NCBI RefSeq assembly: GCF_008364685.1
Contig: NZ_VTTL01000015.1
Location: 29,862 to 93,861 of the forward strand
From: Xanthobacter oligotrophicus
GTDB lineage: Bacteria; Pseudomonadota; Alphaproteobacteria; Rhizobiales; Xanthobacteraceae
Length of the DNA stretch: 64,000 bases
Reading direction: 5' to 3'
Shown in pieces: positions 45,125 through 54,922 of this stretch. How positions within the stretch are numbered: position 1 is the first letter of the stretch; each line of letters starts with the position of its first letter. Both the position numbers and the translations under genes were made by a program. The notes under the pieces were generated by a model that was not told the origin of the DNA, searched no databases, and saw only the letters and a program-made list of their open reading frames with translations.

Positions 45125-46027
45125 TCAGGCGCGGGCGGCGATGGCGTCGGCGAGGGCCACCGTGCGCTTGGCCATCTCGGCGTGGAGCAGTTCCACCATG
45201 CGCCCGTCGAGGGTGATGACGCCCTTGCCCGCATTCTCCGGCAGCGCGAACGCGGCGATGATGGCGCGGGCGCGGGCCACTTCCGCCTCGGGGGGCGAGA
45301 AGGCGATGTTGCAGGGCTCGATCTGGCTCGGATGGATCAAGGTCTTGCCGTCCATGCCGAATTCCACGGCCTGCGCGGATTCGGCCTTGAAGCCTTCGAG
45401 GTCCTGGAACTGGTTCCACACCCCGTCGAGCACGTCCACGCCATAGACCCGCGCGGCCGCCACCACCAGGCTCAGCCAGCCCACCATGGGCGCGCGGCCG
45501 GGCACCAGGGCCGCCCGCGTCTCCTTGGCGAGGTCGTTGGTGCCGAGCACGAACACCGTGAGCCGGGTCAGCGGGTCCTGCGCCGCCTGGGCGATGGCCT
45601 TGATGTCGAGGATGGCGAGCGGCGTCTCGATCATGGCCCAGACCCGCGTGGTCTGCGGCACCTTCAGCGCCTCCAGCCGGCGGCCCACCGTGACCAGTTG
45701 CTCCACGGTCTGCACCTTGGGCACCAGGATGGCGTCGGGCGCGGCGCCGGCGGCGGCCTCCAGGTCGTCCGAGCCCCAGGGCGTGTCGAGGCCGTTGATG
45801 CGGATCACCACCTCGCGCGGGCCGAAGCCGCCAGCCTTCACCGTATCCACGATGCGGGCGCGGGCTTCCGCCTTGGCGTCGGGCGCCACGGCGTCCTCGA
45901 GATCCAGGATCACCGCATCCGCGGGCAGGGTGCGGGACTTTTCCAGCGCGCGGGCATTGGAGCCCGGCATGTACAGCACGCTGCGGCGCGGGCGGATGGC
46001 AATGGCGGCTCCAGCTTCGGCACCCAT
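45125..46027 (-). CDS. HpcH/HpaI/citrate lyase family protein, malyl-CoA lyase or thioesterase-like
   Basis: 300 aa (beta/alpha)8 barrel of the CitE superfamily: RSVLYMPGSNARALEKS, VILDLEDAVAPDAKAEAR with the metal-binding acidic residues, IRINGLDTPWGSDDL, VWAMIETPLAILDI and GKTLIHPSQIEP. Closest in pattern to (3S)-malyl-CoA thioesterase (Mcl2) or beta-methylmalyl-CoA lyase of the ethylmalonyl-CoA pathway; which of the two cannot be settled by eye. The nearby mesaconyl-CoA hydratase-like gene supports that pathway. Start MGAEAGAA at 46027. Confidence 0.8.
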   Translation of the reverse strand: MGAEAGAAIAIRPRRSVLYMPGSNARALEKSRTLPADAVILDLEDAVAPDAKAEARARIVDTVKAGGFGPREVVIRINGLDTPWGSDDLEAAAGAAPDAILVPKVQTVEQLVTVGRRLEALKVPQTTRVWAMIETPLAILDIKAIAQAAQDPLTRLTVFVLGTNDLAKETRAALVPGRAPMVGWLSLVVAAARVYGVDVLDGVWNQFQDLEGFKAESAQAVEFGMDGKTLIHPSQIEPCNIAFSPPEAEVARARAIIAAFALPENAGKGVITLDGRMVELLHAEMAKRTVALADAIAARA

Positions 46028-46173
46028 GGGGACTCCCTTCGCACGTCGATGCGGATCTTATCGCACCGAATCGGTAAAGCGACGCCCGTGCTTTGAAAAG
46101 GGGTGCCGCTGCACTGCCGCATGCGACCTTGGACGGCAACGGGGCGGGCCGGCCTCCCCGCCCGCAGGCGATT

Positions 46174-47463
46174 CTAGCGCGGTGCGGGGGCGGCGGCGGG
46201 CTCGCTGCCGGGCGGGGGCCAGGAGAAATCGTCGGCCCGGCCACGCACGGGGGCGGGGGCGATGCCGTCCTTCAACACCCGGGAGGCGGCCTTGGCACTG
46301 GCCGATACCGCCATGGGGTCCGCCGTCTTGGCCGGCACCGGGGGGCCGGCGAGCGCGGCCGGCCGGGAGCTTGAGGGGGTGGCGAGGTCGGGCCCGGGCT
46401 GGGCCTTGCCCGGCTCCTCCAGCATGCGGTTGATGTCCTTCTGCACGAAGAAGGCAAGCTTGCGCCCGCCGGCACGGGTGAAGCGGACACCGTCATTGAA
46501 GCGCAGGCGGCGGCGCTGGCCGTCCACCGCCGGGCCGTTGGCGAGATACTTGCCGTCCTCGTCCACGAAGCCGTCCCACACATTGGCGAAGGCGAGGCCC
46601 GCCCGCGCGGCGCGGGCGCGCAGGAATTCGTTGAGCTTGGCGTAATCGTCGGAGAGCGCCGTGTTTGCCACCGGCGCGAGGCCGGTGACGATCACCCGCC
46701 CGGCCTTGTCGCGCAGCGCGGTCAGCACCTCGTCCACGCGCTTGCCGTAAAGCTCCAGCCAGCGCTCGGTGAGGGGCTGGACGAAGGCCTCTCCGTCCTT
46801 GATGGGCTGGAGATCCTCGGAGCCGAGGGCGACCACCGTCACCGAGGGGCGCGCGGCGGCGATGGCATCGGGCGCGCGGGTGATCCAGTCCACCGGCGCG
46901 GGCAGATAGCCGCTGTCGTCGGCGGTGTTGTCGATCACCGCGATGCGGGCGCGGTCGGGCGCGTAGGAATCGGCGAGGCCCTGGGCGAGCTGGGCGGCGA
47001 GCCGGTCGCCGATTACCAGGATGAACTGGTTGGGCGCGGCGCGCTTGCCCTGCACGGCGGCATCGGCGGAACCGTAGACGACGCCCTCCGGCTCGGCCGG
47101 GGCGGCTGGCTTCTTGGGCTGCTGCTGCGGCAGCTGTTGGGGCTGTTCGTACTGGGGCTGGGGCTGGAACGGCCACCAGCCGGAATTCTGGGCCGGCCGC
47201 TGCGGCTTGGGGGCGGCGCGCGGGACCGTGGCGGGGGGGCGCAGGAAGGAAAAGAAATCGGCCTGCGCCAGGGCTGGCCGTCTGGCGTCGGTGGCGAGGG
47301 CAAGGCCCAGGGTGAGGAGCGCGAGCAGAACGCCGAGGCCTGCGCGCAGCGCCCCCGATCGCGCGGGCGCACGGGTCGCCGTCAGCGCCTCTCGGCGGCA
47401 GGACTTGGGCGCCGGACGCAACGCCGGGCGGTCAATGGATGCGATCTGAACCTGACGGCACAT
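46174..47463 (-). CDS. DUF459 (SGNH-fold) envelope protein, probably catalytically dead
   Basis: 429 aa. Hydrophobic membrane/signal segment at residues 42-58, a Pro/Gln-rich linker (85-125) and a DUF459 SGNH-hydrolase-like domain (145-345), then a Pro/Ala-rich tail. The fold motifs are present but the catalytic residues are not: block I reads VIGDRLA (152-156, Arg154 for the nucleophile Ser), block III reads LGSEDLQP instead of a GxND motif, and block V reads NDGVRFTRAG (Arg327 where the catalytic His belongs). Related proteins are periplasmic and uncharacterised. Upstream of it on the other side lie palindromes and then the ATP synthase operon. Confidence 0.82.
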   Translation of the reverse strand: MCRQVQIASIDRPALRPAPKSCRREALTATRAPARSGALRAGLGVLLALLTLGLALATDARRPALAQADFFSFLRPPATVPRAAPKPQRPAQNSGWWPFQPQPQYEQPQQLPQQQPKKPAAPAEPEGVVYGSADAAVQGKRAAPNQFILVIGDRLAAQLAQGLADSYAPDRARIAVIDNTADDSGYLPAPVDWITRAPDAIAAARPSVTVVALGSEDLQPIKDGEAFVQPLTERWLELYGKRVDEVLTALRDKAGRVIVTGLAPVANTALSDDYAKLNEFLRARAARAGLAFANVWDGFVDEDGKYLANGPAVDGQRRRLRFNDGVRFTRAGGRKLAFFVQKDINRMLEEPGKAQPGPDLATPSSSRPAALAGPPVPAKTADPMAVSASAKAASRVLKDGIAPAPVRGRADDFSWPPPGSEPAAAPAPR

Positions 47464-47533
47464 GGCCTAGCAATGGACCAGCCGGGCGTCGGTTTCAAGG
47501 CGCGGTGCAGCAGGTGGGCGATTGCGCGGCATG

Positions 47534-47561
47534 TCTCAGCCATCGCGTCTCAGCCATCGCG
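47534..47561. repeat. Tandem 14-bp duplication
   Basis: TCTCAGCCATCGCG occurs twice directly in tandem (47534-47547, 47548-47561) in the gap between the DUF459 gene and the F0 operon terminator. Confidence 0.9.
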
Positions 47562-47573
47562 AATGTGCGGGAT

Positions 47574-47604
47574 CGCTGGCGGCCGGAAATTCCGGCCGCC
47601 AGCG
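47574..47604. repeat. 31-bp perfect palindrome
   Basis: Arms of 15 bp, CGCTGGCGGCCGGAA and TTCCGGCCGCCAGCG, around a single base. Lies between the DUF459 gene (divergent in promoter sense) and the F0 terminator. No T-run follows, so it is not an obvious terminator. Confidence 0.9.
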
Positions 47605-47648
47605 GGAGGCGCCGGACGACCACGGCTGCGGATCCCCCACCCCAAACG

Positions 47649-47672
47649 AAAAGGGCCGCCCGAAGGCGGCCC
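47649..47672 (-). terminator. Terminator of the F0 operon
   Basis: On the minus strand GGGCCGCC-ttcg-GGCGGCCC with a tetraloop, then TTTT; 30 nt after the atpF stop. Confidence 0.92.
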
Positions 47673-47700
47673 GCATGTCGGCTGGGATGGCAGCAGGCGC

Positions 47701-48192
47701 TCAGTTCAGCTTGGTCTTCACTTCGCCGATGGCGTTGGAGATGAGGCGGTCGCCCACATCGCCACGGGCGGCGGAGCCCAGCAGGGCCTCGGCGGCCTTG
47801 GCGGCGGCTTCGGCGGCGATGGCCTTCACGTCGGCCACGGCCTGAAGCTCGGCCTGGGCGATCTTGTCTTCCGCCATCTTGGTGCGGCGGGTGACGAAAT
47901 CCTCAAGCTTGGCCTTGGCCTCGGAGGCGAGGCGCTCGGCTTCCGCCTTGGCGGCGGTGACGATGGATTCGGCCTCGGCCTCGGCCTCGCGCTGCTTGCG
48001 CTTGAACTCGGCCACCAGCTTCTGGGCCTCTTCCTTGAGGCGGCGGGCTTCCTCGAGCTCGGCGGCGATGCGCTGGCCGCGGCTGTCGAGGGCGGACCCG
48101 ATGGCGCGGTGGGCGCCCGCATAGATCAGGATGCCGACGAAGAGCAGAAAGGCGACGGCGACCCAAAGCTCGGCCAGACTCATCTCGTTCAT
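47701..48192 (-). CDS. atpF: ATP synthase F0 subunit b
   Basis: 163 aa. One N-terminal membrane helix (ELWVAVAFLLFVGILIYAG) then a long charged, Ala/Glu/Lys-rich helix to the C-terminus, the peripheral stalk that holds F1 still. Paired with the b' subunit upstream, as in photosynthetic and other alphaproteobacteria. The ATG at 48192 (MNEMSLAELW) is preferred over a longer frame without family similarity. Last gene of the F0 operon; a terminator follows. Confidence 0.95.
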   Translation of the reverse strand: MNEMSLAELWVAVAFLLFVGILIYAGAHRAIGSALDSRGQRIAAELEEARRLKEEAQKLVAEFKRKQREAEAEAESIVTAAKAEAERLASEAKAKLEDFVTRRTKMAEDKIAQAELQAVADVKAIAAEAAAKAAEALLGSAARGDVGDRLISNAIGEVKTKLN

Positions 48193-48334
48193 CGCAGGGT
48201 CCTCAGATCCGTCGGCGGCCACACGGCCGCATCTGCGGGGCAACGCCCCTTACGTGCTGGTCCACCGGAGCCGCGAAGGCCGGCGGAAAATTCGAACGGC
48301 CGCGCGATGGGAGCGCGGCCGGGGAGCGGCCCGA

Positions 48335-49057
48335 TCAGGCCGCGTCCTTCTTGACAAGCGCGCCGTCCACGGCCTGTTCCACGTCGGCCTGCGCAGGGCT
48401 GGTGCCGATGAGGGTCGAGACGATGGCGTGGGTGGCGTCCACCGCGATGCCCCGCACATGGGTGAGGGCCTCGGTCTTGGTGGAGGCGATGCTCTGCTCG
48501 GCGGTCGCCAGCTTGGCGGCGAGGCCGGCTTCGAGCGACTTGCGGTTGGCTTCGGCATCGGCGGCGAGCCGGTTGCGGGTTTCGCCGGCGATGGCATTGG
48601 CCTTGGCGCGAGCCTCGGCGAGGGCCTTCTCATAGGAGGCCTGGGCGGCCTCGCTCTCGGCCTTGTGCTTCGCCGCTTCCTCGAGGTCGTCGGCGATGCG
48701 GTCGTGGCGCTCCTCCAGGATGCGGCCGATGCGCGGCAGGGCCACGCGGCTCATCAGGAGGTAGAGGAGGCCGAAGCTCAGGACGAGCCAGAGCAGCTGG
48801 GAGGCGAAGGTGGTGGCGTCGAAGGGCGGGAAATGGCTCTTCTTGCCATGCCCTTCTTCCGCAGCACCCGCGGCAGCGCCGTGAGCTGCCGGGGCCGCCT
48901 CATGGGTGCCCTGGCCTGCGGTTCCGGCCGGCGGGGCCGCCTGCGCGACCACGGCCGCCGGAGCGGTAGGGTGGTCGCTCGCTGCGGAGAGGGGGGCGCC
49001 CCAGAGGGCCGCACCCGTCATCGCCAGCGCGACAGTCATTTTCCACGACTTCATCAT
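48335..49057 (-). CDS. ATP synthase F0 subunit b' with N-terminal extension
   Basis: 240 aa, longer than the usual 160-190. Residues 1-26 look like a signal peptide (MTVALAMTGAALWGAPLSAA), 27-75 are Ala/Gly/His-rich, and the b' proper starts at about FPPFDATTFASQLLWLVLSF with its single helix, then IGRILEERHDRIADDLEEA and the stalk coiled coil. With subunit b it forms the heterodimeric stator. Gap of 142 nt to atpF holds no gene. Often named atpF' or atpG; symbol left blank because usage varies. Confidence 0.93.
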   Translation of the reverse strand: MMKSWKMTVALAMTGAALWGAPLSAASDHPTAPAAVVAQAAPPAGTAGQGTHEAAPAAHGAAAGAAEEGHGKKSHFPPFDATTFASQLLWLVLSFGLLYLLMSRVALPRIGRILEERHDRIADDLEEAAKHKAESEAAQASYEKALAEARAKANAIAGETRNRLAADAEANRKSLEAGLAAKLATAEQSIASTKTEALTHVRGIAVDATHAIVSTLIGTSPAQADVEQAVDGALVKKDAA

Positions 49058-49137
49058 GGCTTGCCCGCCTTCGCACCTGACCTTGCAATCACAGCACCCG
49101 GGCGCTGATCGCCCGGGAACCTCGTTCGTCCGGGCGA

Positions 49138-49365
49138 TCAGGCCACGAACAGGAGGACGAGGGCGACGACGAGCGCGAAGATGCCGAGACCTTCCGCGAG
49201 CGCCGCGCCGATGAAGGCGCGGGCGAACTGGCCGTCGGCCGCCGACGGGTTGCGCAGGGCGCCGGAGAGGAAGTTGCCGAAGATGTTACCGACGCCGACG
49301 GCGGCGAGACCCATACCGAGGCAGGCGAGACCGGCACCGATGAACTTTCCAGCTGCGGGATCCAT
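49138..49365 (-). CDS. atpE: ATP synthase F0 subunit c
   Basis: 75 aa proteolipid with two helices joined by the polar loop ALRNPSA. The proton-carrying carboxylate is the Glu in [10 protein letters not shown] (about residue 58). It forms the rotor ring. AAGGAG lies 7 nt before the ATG, in keeping with the high expression needed for this multi-copy subunit. It sits between atpB and the b' gene. Confidence 0.98.
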   Translation of the reverse strand: MDPAAGKFIGAGLACLGMGLAAVGVGNIFGNFLSGALRNPSAADGQFARAFIGAALAEGLGIFALVVALVLLFVA

Positions 49366-49419
49366 GGGACTGCTCCTTGAGAACGCTTTGGATTTGGGGA
49401 TTTGAGATGCGCCTCCCGG

Positions 49420-50172
49420 TCAGTGACCGGGATGGATCGCGTCGTTGAGGTAGATCGAGGTGAGCACCGCGAACACGTAGGCCTGCAGCATCGCGACCAG
49501 CAGTTCGAGGGCGTAGAGCGCCACGATCATGAAGAAGGGCAGGGTGGCGCCGAACCAGCCGACCACGCCGGCCGAGGCCAAGCCGACCACGAAGAAGGCG
49601 AACACCTTCAGGGCGATATGGCCCGCCAGCATGTTGGCGAACAGACGCAGCGACAGGCTGATAGGACGCGAGAGGAAGGACACCACCTCGATCACCACCA
49701 GGAACGGCAGCAGGAAGGCCGGCACGCCCGACGGCACGAACAGGTGCAGGAAGTGGGTGCCGTGGCGCACGAAGCCGTAGACGATGACCGTGCCGATCAC
49801 CAGCAGCGCCATGGCGGCGGTGACGATGAGATGGGCGGTGACGGTGAAGGTGTAGGGAATGAGCCCCACCACGTTCGACACCAGCACGAAGGTGAAGAGC
49901 GAGAACACCAGCGGGAAGAACACCATGCCTTCCGAGCCGGCCGAATCACGCACCATCTTGGCGATGAATTCGTAGCTCATCTCCGCCGCCGACTGGGCCC
50001 GGCCCGGCACCAGGGTGCGGCCGCGCGTGGCGAAGGTGAGGAAGAAGAAGATGATGGCTACGATGCCGAACATGAACAGCGCGGCGTTCGTGAAGGAGAA
50101 CTGCACGCCGCCGAAATTCAGCAGGTCCACGTAGCGCTTGATCTCGAACTGGTGGATCGGATCGACGGTCAT
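49420..50172 (-). CDS. atpB: ATP synthase F0 subunit a
   Basis: 250 aa with five to six helices. The proton-channel region is visible as [15 protein letters not shown], with the essential Arg, and [20 protein letters not shown] near the end. The start at 50172 ([15 protein letters not shown]) has AGGGGG 9 nt upstream and matches alphaproteobacterial orthologues; longer in-frame starts lack this. It lies between atpI and atpE. Confidence 0.97.
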   Translation of the reverse strand: MTVDPIHQFEIKRYVDLLNFGGVQFSFTNAALFMFGIVAIIFFFLTFATRGRTLVPGRAQSAAEMSYEFIAKMVRDSAGSEGMVFFPLVFSLFTFVLVSNVVGLIPYTFTVTAHLIVTAAMALLVIGTVIVYGFVRHGTHFLHLFVPSGVPAFLLPFLVVIEVVSFLSRPISLSLRLFANMLAGHIALKVFAFFVVGLASAGVVGWFGATLPFFMIVALYALELLVAMLQAYVFAVLTSIYLNDAIHPGH

Positions 50173-50393
50173 CCGAACGCGCCCCCTGCCAATGCGGCCA
50201 AGCCGCTGGAACCAAAGATCACGGCCAGAAGCCGCGACGGCCAAATCGACGAGACGACCGGAACGGTCGCCAAAGTGTCCAACCGGCACGGGCCGCATGA
50301 ACGGATCCGGCCGCAAACAAAAGGCGGCATTTCGCCGCGAATATCTCGTCCGGAACCGCCGCGCCTTGAAATCCTTGAAGGATCTGGCGCCCG

Positions 50394-50777
50394 TCAGGTT
50401 CCGGTCTTGCCACGGTTCCGGCCTTCGCCGGAGGCCCGCAGCATATTGGTCACACCGGCGGCGAAGCCGAACAGCGTGAAAACGATCATGCCCCAGGGCG
50501 CGATCGAGAAGAAACGGTCGATGCCGTAGCCGATGAGCGAGCCCACCAGAACGCCAGACACGAATTCCGCACCCAACCGGAAGGCAAGCGCGGCGCCCGA
50601 GGATGACGAGGTGTCCCGGCCTTTCGGTGCGGGGACCTCGGTCTTCGAGCGAACCTGGCCCAACGAGGTGTTGAGCTGCTCGAGCCTTGCGGAAAGCTCG
50701 GTGTCGCTGGGCCGGGAGCCGTCCGCCCCGCCGGGTCCTTTGTTCCCCCCGCGGGAGGCATCGTCAGGTCCGGACAT
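50394..50777 (-). CDS. atpI: ATP synthase protein I (F0 assembly accessory)
   Basis: 127 aa. A charged Gly/Ser-rich N-terminal half (residues 1-60) precedes two helices ([19 protein letters not shown] and [19 protein letters not shown]), the AtpI/AtpQ layout. It helps assemble the c ring or imports Mg for the complex in some bacteria. First gene of the F0 operon, with a consensus promoter 60 nt upstream. 221 nt separate it from atpB. Confidence 0.93.
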   Translation of the reverse strand: MSGPDDASRGGNKGPGGADGSRPSDTELSARLEQLNTSLGQVRSKTEVPAPKGRDTSSSSGAALAFRLGAEFVSGVLVGSLIGYGIDRFFSIAPWGMIVFTLFGFAAGVTNMLRASGEGRNRGKTGT

Positions 50778-50836
50778 GGCGCAAAACCCCGGCTTCGGTG
50801 AAAGGCGTGCTGCCCTCCCCCTTGAAACCGCGGCGC

Positions 50837-50865
50837 ACCATAGTTGCGTCAAAATTGAGTGTCAA
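50837..50865 (-). promoter_or_regulatory. Sigma-70 promoter of the F0 operon
   Basis: Minus strand: perfect TTGACA (50860-50865), 17-bp spacer, TATGGT (50837-50842). Transcription would start near 50830, about 53 nt before atpI. It is the clearest promoter in the window. Confidence 0.8.
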
Positions 50866-51015
50866 GGCGCGCGGCGCTCATATTAAACAATTGAAACAAA
50901 AAGAAAAAATTGTGGCTGCGACATCGTGCTTCGCCATGATCGCCCGCCGCATTCCGTTTGGGTGCCCCCGCGTTCGCTCCTGCGCCGGTCGCGCCGGTGC
51001 CCGGATGGGGCAGGG

Positions 51016-54000
51016 TCAGACCGCTTCCAGCAGGCGCTCGGCGCGTTGCAGGTCCACCGAGACGAGGCGCGAGATGCCCCGTTCCGCCATGGTCACGCCG
51101 AACAACCGGTTCTGGTGGGCCATGGTGATGGGGTTGTGGGTGATGGTGAGGAAGCGCGTGTCGGTGAGCTTCGTCATCTCCTCCAGCAGGGTGCAGAAGC
51201 GCTCCACGTTGGCGTCGTCGAGGGGCGCGTCCACCTCGTCCAGCACGCAGATGGGCGCGGGATTGGTCAGGAACACCGCGAAGATCAGCGCCATGGCGGT
51301 CAACGCCTGCTCGCCGCCCGACAGCAGCGACAGGGTCTGCGGCTTTTTGCCCGGCGGCTTGGCGATGATATCGAGGCCGGCTTCCAGCGGGTCGTCGGCC
51401 TCGGTGAGCACCAGTTGGGCCTCGCCGCCGCCGAACAGGGTGTCGAACAGCTTCTTGAAATGGCCGTCCACCACCACGAAGGAGGCCTGAAGCCGTTCGC
51501 GGGCCTCGCGGTTGAGGCTGAGGATGGCGCCGCGCAGGCGCTTGATGGCCTCGACCAGGTCGTCGCGCTCGCCCACCAGCTTGACGTGCTGGCCCTCGGT
51601 CTCCTCCAGCTCCACGTCAGCACGCAGATTTACGGCGCCGAGGCGCTCGCGGTCGCGCTTGGCCCGCTCCAGCGTCGCCTCGATGGCGGCGACATTCGGT
51701 GCCGGCGCGTCGGGGTCGAGGCCGGCCTGTTCGCGGGCCAGCTCCGGCGGACCTTCCAGAATGTCCGAGATTTCGCGCAGCAGGTCGTCGCGGCGCTGCC
51801 GGGCGGCTTCCAGCCGTGCGTCGGAGCGCGCCGCCTCGGCTCGCGAGCCGGACATGGCTTCCAGCGCATCGCGGGCGGCGCGGTCGGCGGCGGCAAGGGC
51901 CGCCTCGCCTTCCGCCAGACGGTCGGCGGCGTCGCGGCGGGCCCCCTCAGCCGCTTCCAGCGCATTCATGAGCGCCCGGCGGCGGCGGATGAATTCGGAA
52001 GGGGCGTCCTCCAGCGCGTCCAGCTCGGTCCTGGCCTCGGCCTCGCGGGCGGCGACGGCGGCGAGGCGGTCGCCGGCCCCGCCGGCGCGCTGCCGCCACG
52101 AGCGCTCTTCGCCGATGATGGCCTCCAGCCGGCGCTGGCGCTGGCTGTTGTCTCGGCGCACCGCGTCGAGCCGGGTGCGGGCTTCGGACACCGCGGCGCG
52201 GCGCTCGGCGGTCTCGGCGCGGGCGCGGGCCATCTCCGCTTCCAGGATCTGCGGGGTGTCGAGGGCGAGGAGCTGGCCCTGGGCCTCTTCCATGCGCGCC
52301 TCCCCGTCCTCGCGCACGGCGGCAAGGCGGGTGCGCGCCTCGGCCAGCGCCGAGAGGCGGGCAAGGTGCTGGGCGGCGCGGCGTTCGGCCGCCTCCAGCG
52401 CGCTGCGGCTCGCCTCGGCGGCGCGCTGGGCGGCGCGGCGGGCCTCGCGGGATGTGTTTTCGGCTTCCGCGGCGTGGCGCAGCGCGCTGTCGCGATCGGC
52501 AAGGGCGGCGCGGATCTCGTCCAGATGGGCCTCGGCCACCGCCGCTTCCGCCTCGATGTCGGCGAGGCGGTTGCGCTCGGCGAGGCGGCGGGCGGCGGCG
52601 GTGGGGGCATCGGCCGCCGCGACCACGCCGTCCCAGCGCCAGAGATCGCCTTCCACCGAGACCAGCCGCTGCCCGGCCTTGAGCCGCGCGACAAGCCCCG
52701 CCCCCAGGGCACGCGGCACGATGCCCACCTGCGCCAGCCGGCGATTGAGCGCCGGGGCGCCGGAAACGAAGCGGGACAAAGGCTCGGCACCCTCGGGCAG
52801 GGCCGGGTCGGCGGGATCGGACGGGGCGCCCGCCCAGCGGGCCGGGGCGGCGGCGTCCACCGGCAGGTCGAGGTCGTCGCCCAGCGCCGCGCCCAACGCG
52901 GTCTCATAGCCCTTGGCGACGGAGACGAGGTCGGCCACCGGCGGGAAGCGATGGTCAGTGGATTGCAGCAGCTTGGCGAGGGTGCGCGCCTCGGTGTCGA
53001 GGCGGCCGAAGCGCGATTGCGCCTCCGACAGGGCCGGGCGCAACTCCTCCATGGCGCGGCGGGCGGCCTGATGGGCGGCCTCGGCCTCGATGCTCGATTC
53101 CTCGGCCTCGGCGAGGGCGTCGCGGGCGGCTTCCGCCTCCATGCGGATGCCTTCCAGCGCCTCGGTGCCGGCCTGCTGCTTGAGGCGGGACTCTTCCGCC
53201 TCCACCGAGGCGCGCTCGGCGGCGTTGCGCACCAGCCGGTCGCGGATCTCGCGCACGGCCTGTTCAAGGCTGGCGCGCCGCGCGCCAAGGTCGGCAAAAT
53301 GCGCGGTCTTCTCCTCCAGCGCCCGTTCGGCCTCTTCCAGATGGGCGGCGGCCTCTTCCAGCCGGTCGGCGGCGATGGCTTCCAGCTCCGCCGCCTCCTC
53401 CTGCTCGAAGCGCAGGGTCTCGGCCTCGGTGGCGAGGCGCTCCAGCACCCCTTCGGCGTCGGCGGACAGGGCCCGCTCGCGCTCGGTATCCTGGGCGAGC
53501 TGGATCAGGCGGCGCTCTAGCTCGTCCTTGCGGGCGGAGAGCCGGGCCTCCTCGGCATCCAGCTCCGAGCGGGCATGGGTGAGGCGCTGGAGCGCGGCGG
53601 CGGCCTCCGCCTCCTTCTGCCGAAGGGCGGGGAGGGCGTGGGCGGCCAGCGCCTGGAGGCGCGCCGCCTCGGCCTGCATGCGGGTGTGCTCGGCGCCGTC
53701 GCGGTGGGCAGCTTCCACCGCCTGCTCGGCTTCGGCCAGCGCGCGGGTGACCTCGCCCCAGCGCAGCCACAGCAGGGTGGCCTCGCACTGGCGGATCTCG
53801 GCGGCCAGCGCCTTGTAGCGCACGGTCTGGCGCGATTGGCGGCGCAGGCTCTCCACCTGCCCGCCGAGCTGGGTGATGACATCTTCCAGCCGCAGCAGGT
53901 TCTGCTCGGCGGCCTTCAGGCGGGTCTCGGCCTCGTGGCGGCGGGCGTGGAGGCCGGCGACGCCGGCGGCTTCCTCCAGGATGCGGCGCCGCGCATTGGG

Positions 54001-54468
54001 CTTGGCGCCGACGATCTCGCCGATCTGCCCCTGCCGCACCAAAGCCGGGGAGCGCGCGCCGGTGGAGGCGTCGGCGAAGATGAGCTGCACGTCGCGGGCG
54101 CGCACATCCTTGCCGTTGATGCGGTAGCTGGATCCGGAGCCGCGCTCGATGCGGCGGACGATCTCCAGATGGTCCCATTCGTTGAAGGCGGCGGGGGCGG
54201 TGCGGTCGGAATTGTCGAGGCTGAGCACCACCTCGGCGGAATTGCGCGCCGGCCGGCCCGTGGTGCCGGAGAAGATGACGTCCTCCATGTCGTTGGCGCG
54301 CATGGCCTTGTAGGAGCTTTCGCCCATCACCCAGCGCAGCGCCTCGACGAGGTTGGACTTGCCGCACCCGTTCGGCCCCACGACGCCGGTGAGGCCGGGC
54401 TCGATCATGAGGTCGGTCGGCTCGACGAAGGTCTTGAAGCCCACGAGCCGCAGGCGGTCGAACTTCAT
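51016..54468 (-). CDS. smc: Chromosome segregation/condensation protein Smc
   Basis: 1150 aa SMC ATPase that loops and compacts DNA with ScpA/ScpB. Walker [10 protein letters not shown] is at about residues 32-40; two long Ala/Glu/Arg-rich coiled coils (about 165-480 and 650-990) flank a hinge; the C-terminal head has the signature LLSGGEQAL and Walker [14 protein letters not shown]. Length fits alphaproteobacterial Smc. The gene is transcribed away from the thioredoxin gene across a 454-bp divergent region. Confidence 0.97.
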   Translation of the reverse strand: MKFDRLRLVGFKTFVEPTDLMIEPGLTGVVGPNGCGKSNLVEALRWVMGESSYKAMRANDMEDVIFSGTTGRPARNSAEVVLSLDNSDRTAPAAFNEWDHLEIVRRIERGSGSSYRINGKDVRARDVQLIFADASTGARSPALVRQGQIGEIVGAKPNARRRILEEAAGVAGLHARRHEAETRLKAAEQNLLRLEDVITQLGGQVESLRRQSRQTVRYKALAAEIRQCEATLLWLRWGEVTRALAEAEQAVEAAHRDGAEHTRMQAEAARLQALAAHALPALRQKEAEAAAALQRLTHARSELDAEEARLSARKDELERRLIQLAQDTERERALSADAEGVLERLATEAETLRFEQEEAAELEAIAADRLEEAAAHLEEAERALEEKTAHFADLGARRASLEQAVREIRDRLVRNAAERASVEAEESRLKQQAGTEALEGIRMEAEAARDALAEAEESSIEAEAAHQAARRAMEELRPALSEAQSRFGRLDTEARTLAKLLQSTDHRFPPVADLVSVAKGYETALGAALGDDLDLPVDAAAPARWAGAPSDPADPALPEGAEPLSRFVSGAPALNRRLAQVGIVPRALGAGLVARLKAGQRLVSVEGDLWRWDGVVAAADAPTAAARRLAERNRLADIEAEAAVAEAHLDEIRAALADRDSALRHAAEAENTSREARRAAQRAAEASRSALEAAERRAAQHLARLSALAEARTRLAAVREDGEARMEEAQGQLLALDTPQILEAEMARARAETAERRAAVSEARTRLDAVRRDNSQRQRRLEAIIGEERSWRQRAGGAGDRLAAVAAREAEARTELDALEDAPSEFIRRRRALMNALEAAEGARRDAADRLAEGEAALAAADRAARDALEAMSGSRAEAARSDARLEAARQRRDDLLREISDILEGPPELAREQAGLDPDAPAPNVAAIEATLERAKRDRERLGAVNLRADVELEETEGQHVKLVGERDDLVEAIKRLRGAILSLNREARERLQASFVVVDGHFKKLFDTLFGGGEAQLVLTEADDPLEAGLDIIAKPPGKKPQTLSLLSGGEQALTAMALIFAVFLTNPAPICVLDEVDAPLDDANVERFCTLLEEMTKLTDTRFLTITHNPITMAHQNRLFGVTMAERGISRLVSVDLQRAERLLEAV

Positions 54469-54922
54469 GCGATCGCGCGCGTCCTCAGGGGCATTTTGGG
54501 GGGCGAAAGGGGGGAAAGGGTCATCAGCGCGGGGTGTGCCAGCCTTTGGAGGGTTTGGTCAAATCAGCCTGCCCCCCCTTGGGGAACCGCGCAAGCCTCG
54601 GTGGGGCAACGATCCACAGAGGGGCGCGGGCGGGGCGGCTTGTGGATGGGTCGTTATGCGATTCAGAGTTGTGCTGGCGACTCACCTTAACTTGGGCAGC
54701 CGAAAGCGCTAGAAGGCGGGACTCATGCCAACGGCTCCGGTCTGTAACCGGAGCCGAGAGGGCCTCGCTCAAGCGCCGCGCGGGCTGAACCAAACAGCGG
54801 TGAGTGAGGCTCATCGCTGTTTGGTAAAATGCCGATTGCAAGCGCGCGGCGAACGCCCATCTATGGGCTGTCCGCCCCGGCCGAGGCGCCGGGCGGGCTG
54901 ACGTTTTCGGGGATTGCGACAC
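54469..54922. other. Divergent region smc / thioredoxin gene
   Basis: 454 bp without a supported gene. It holds dispersed element copy D (54722-54829). The dsbA- and dciA-like genes often found upstream of smc in relatives are not here. Promoters for both flanking genes are expected but not identified. Confidence 0.6.
54722..54829 (-). repeat. Dispersed two-hairpin element, copy D (inverted)
   Basis: 108 bp in the opposite orientation to the other copies. Hairpin I pairs CAAACAGCGGTGAG with CTCATCGCTGTTTG (one G-U); hairpin II has perfect 10-bp arms CGGCTCCGGT/ACCGGAGCCG. The CGCTTGAGCG-type core is kept. No gene ends here, unlike the other copies. Confidence 0.88.

Noticed and set aside
50926..53520. 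864-codon plus-strand frame opposite smc
   Set aside because: Shadow of the repetitive Ala/Glu/Arg coiled-coil coding sequence.
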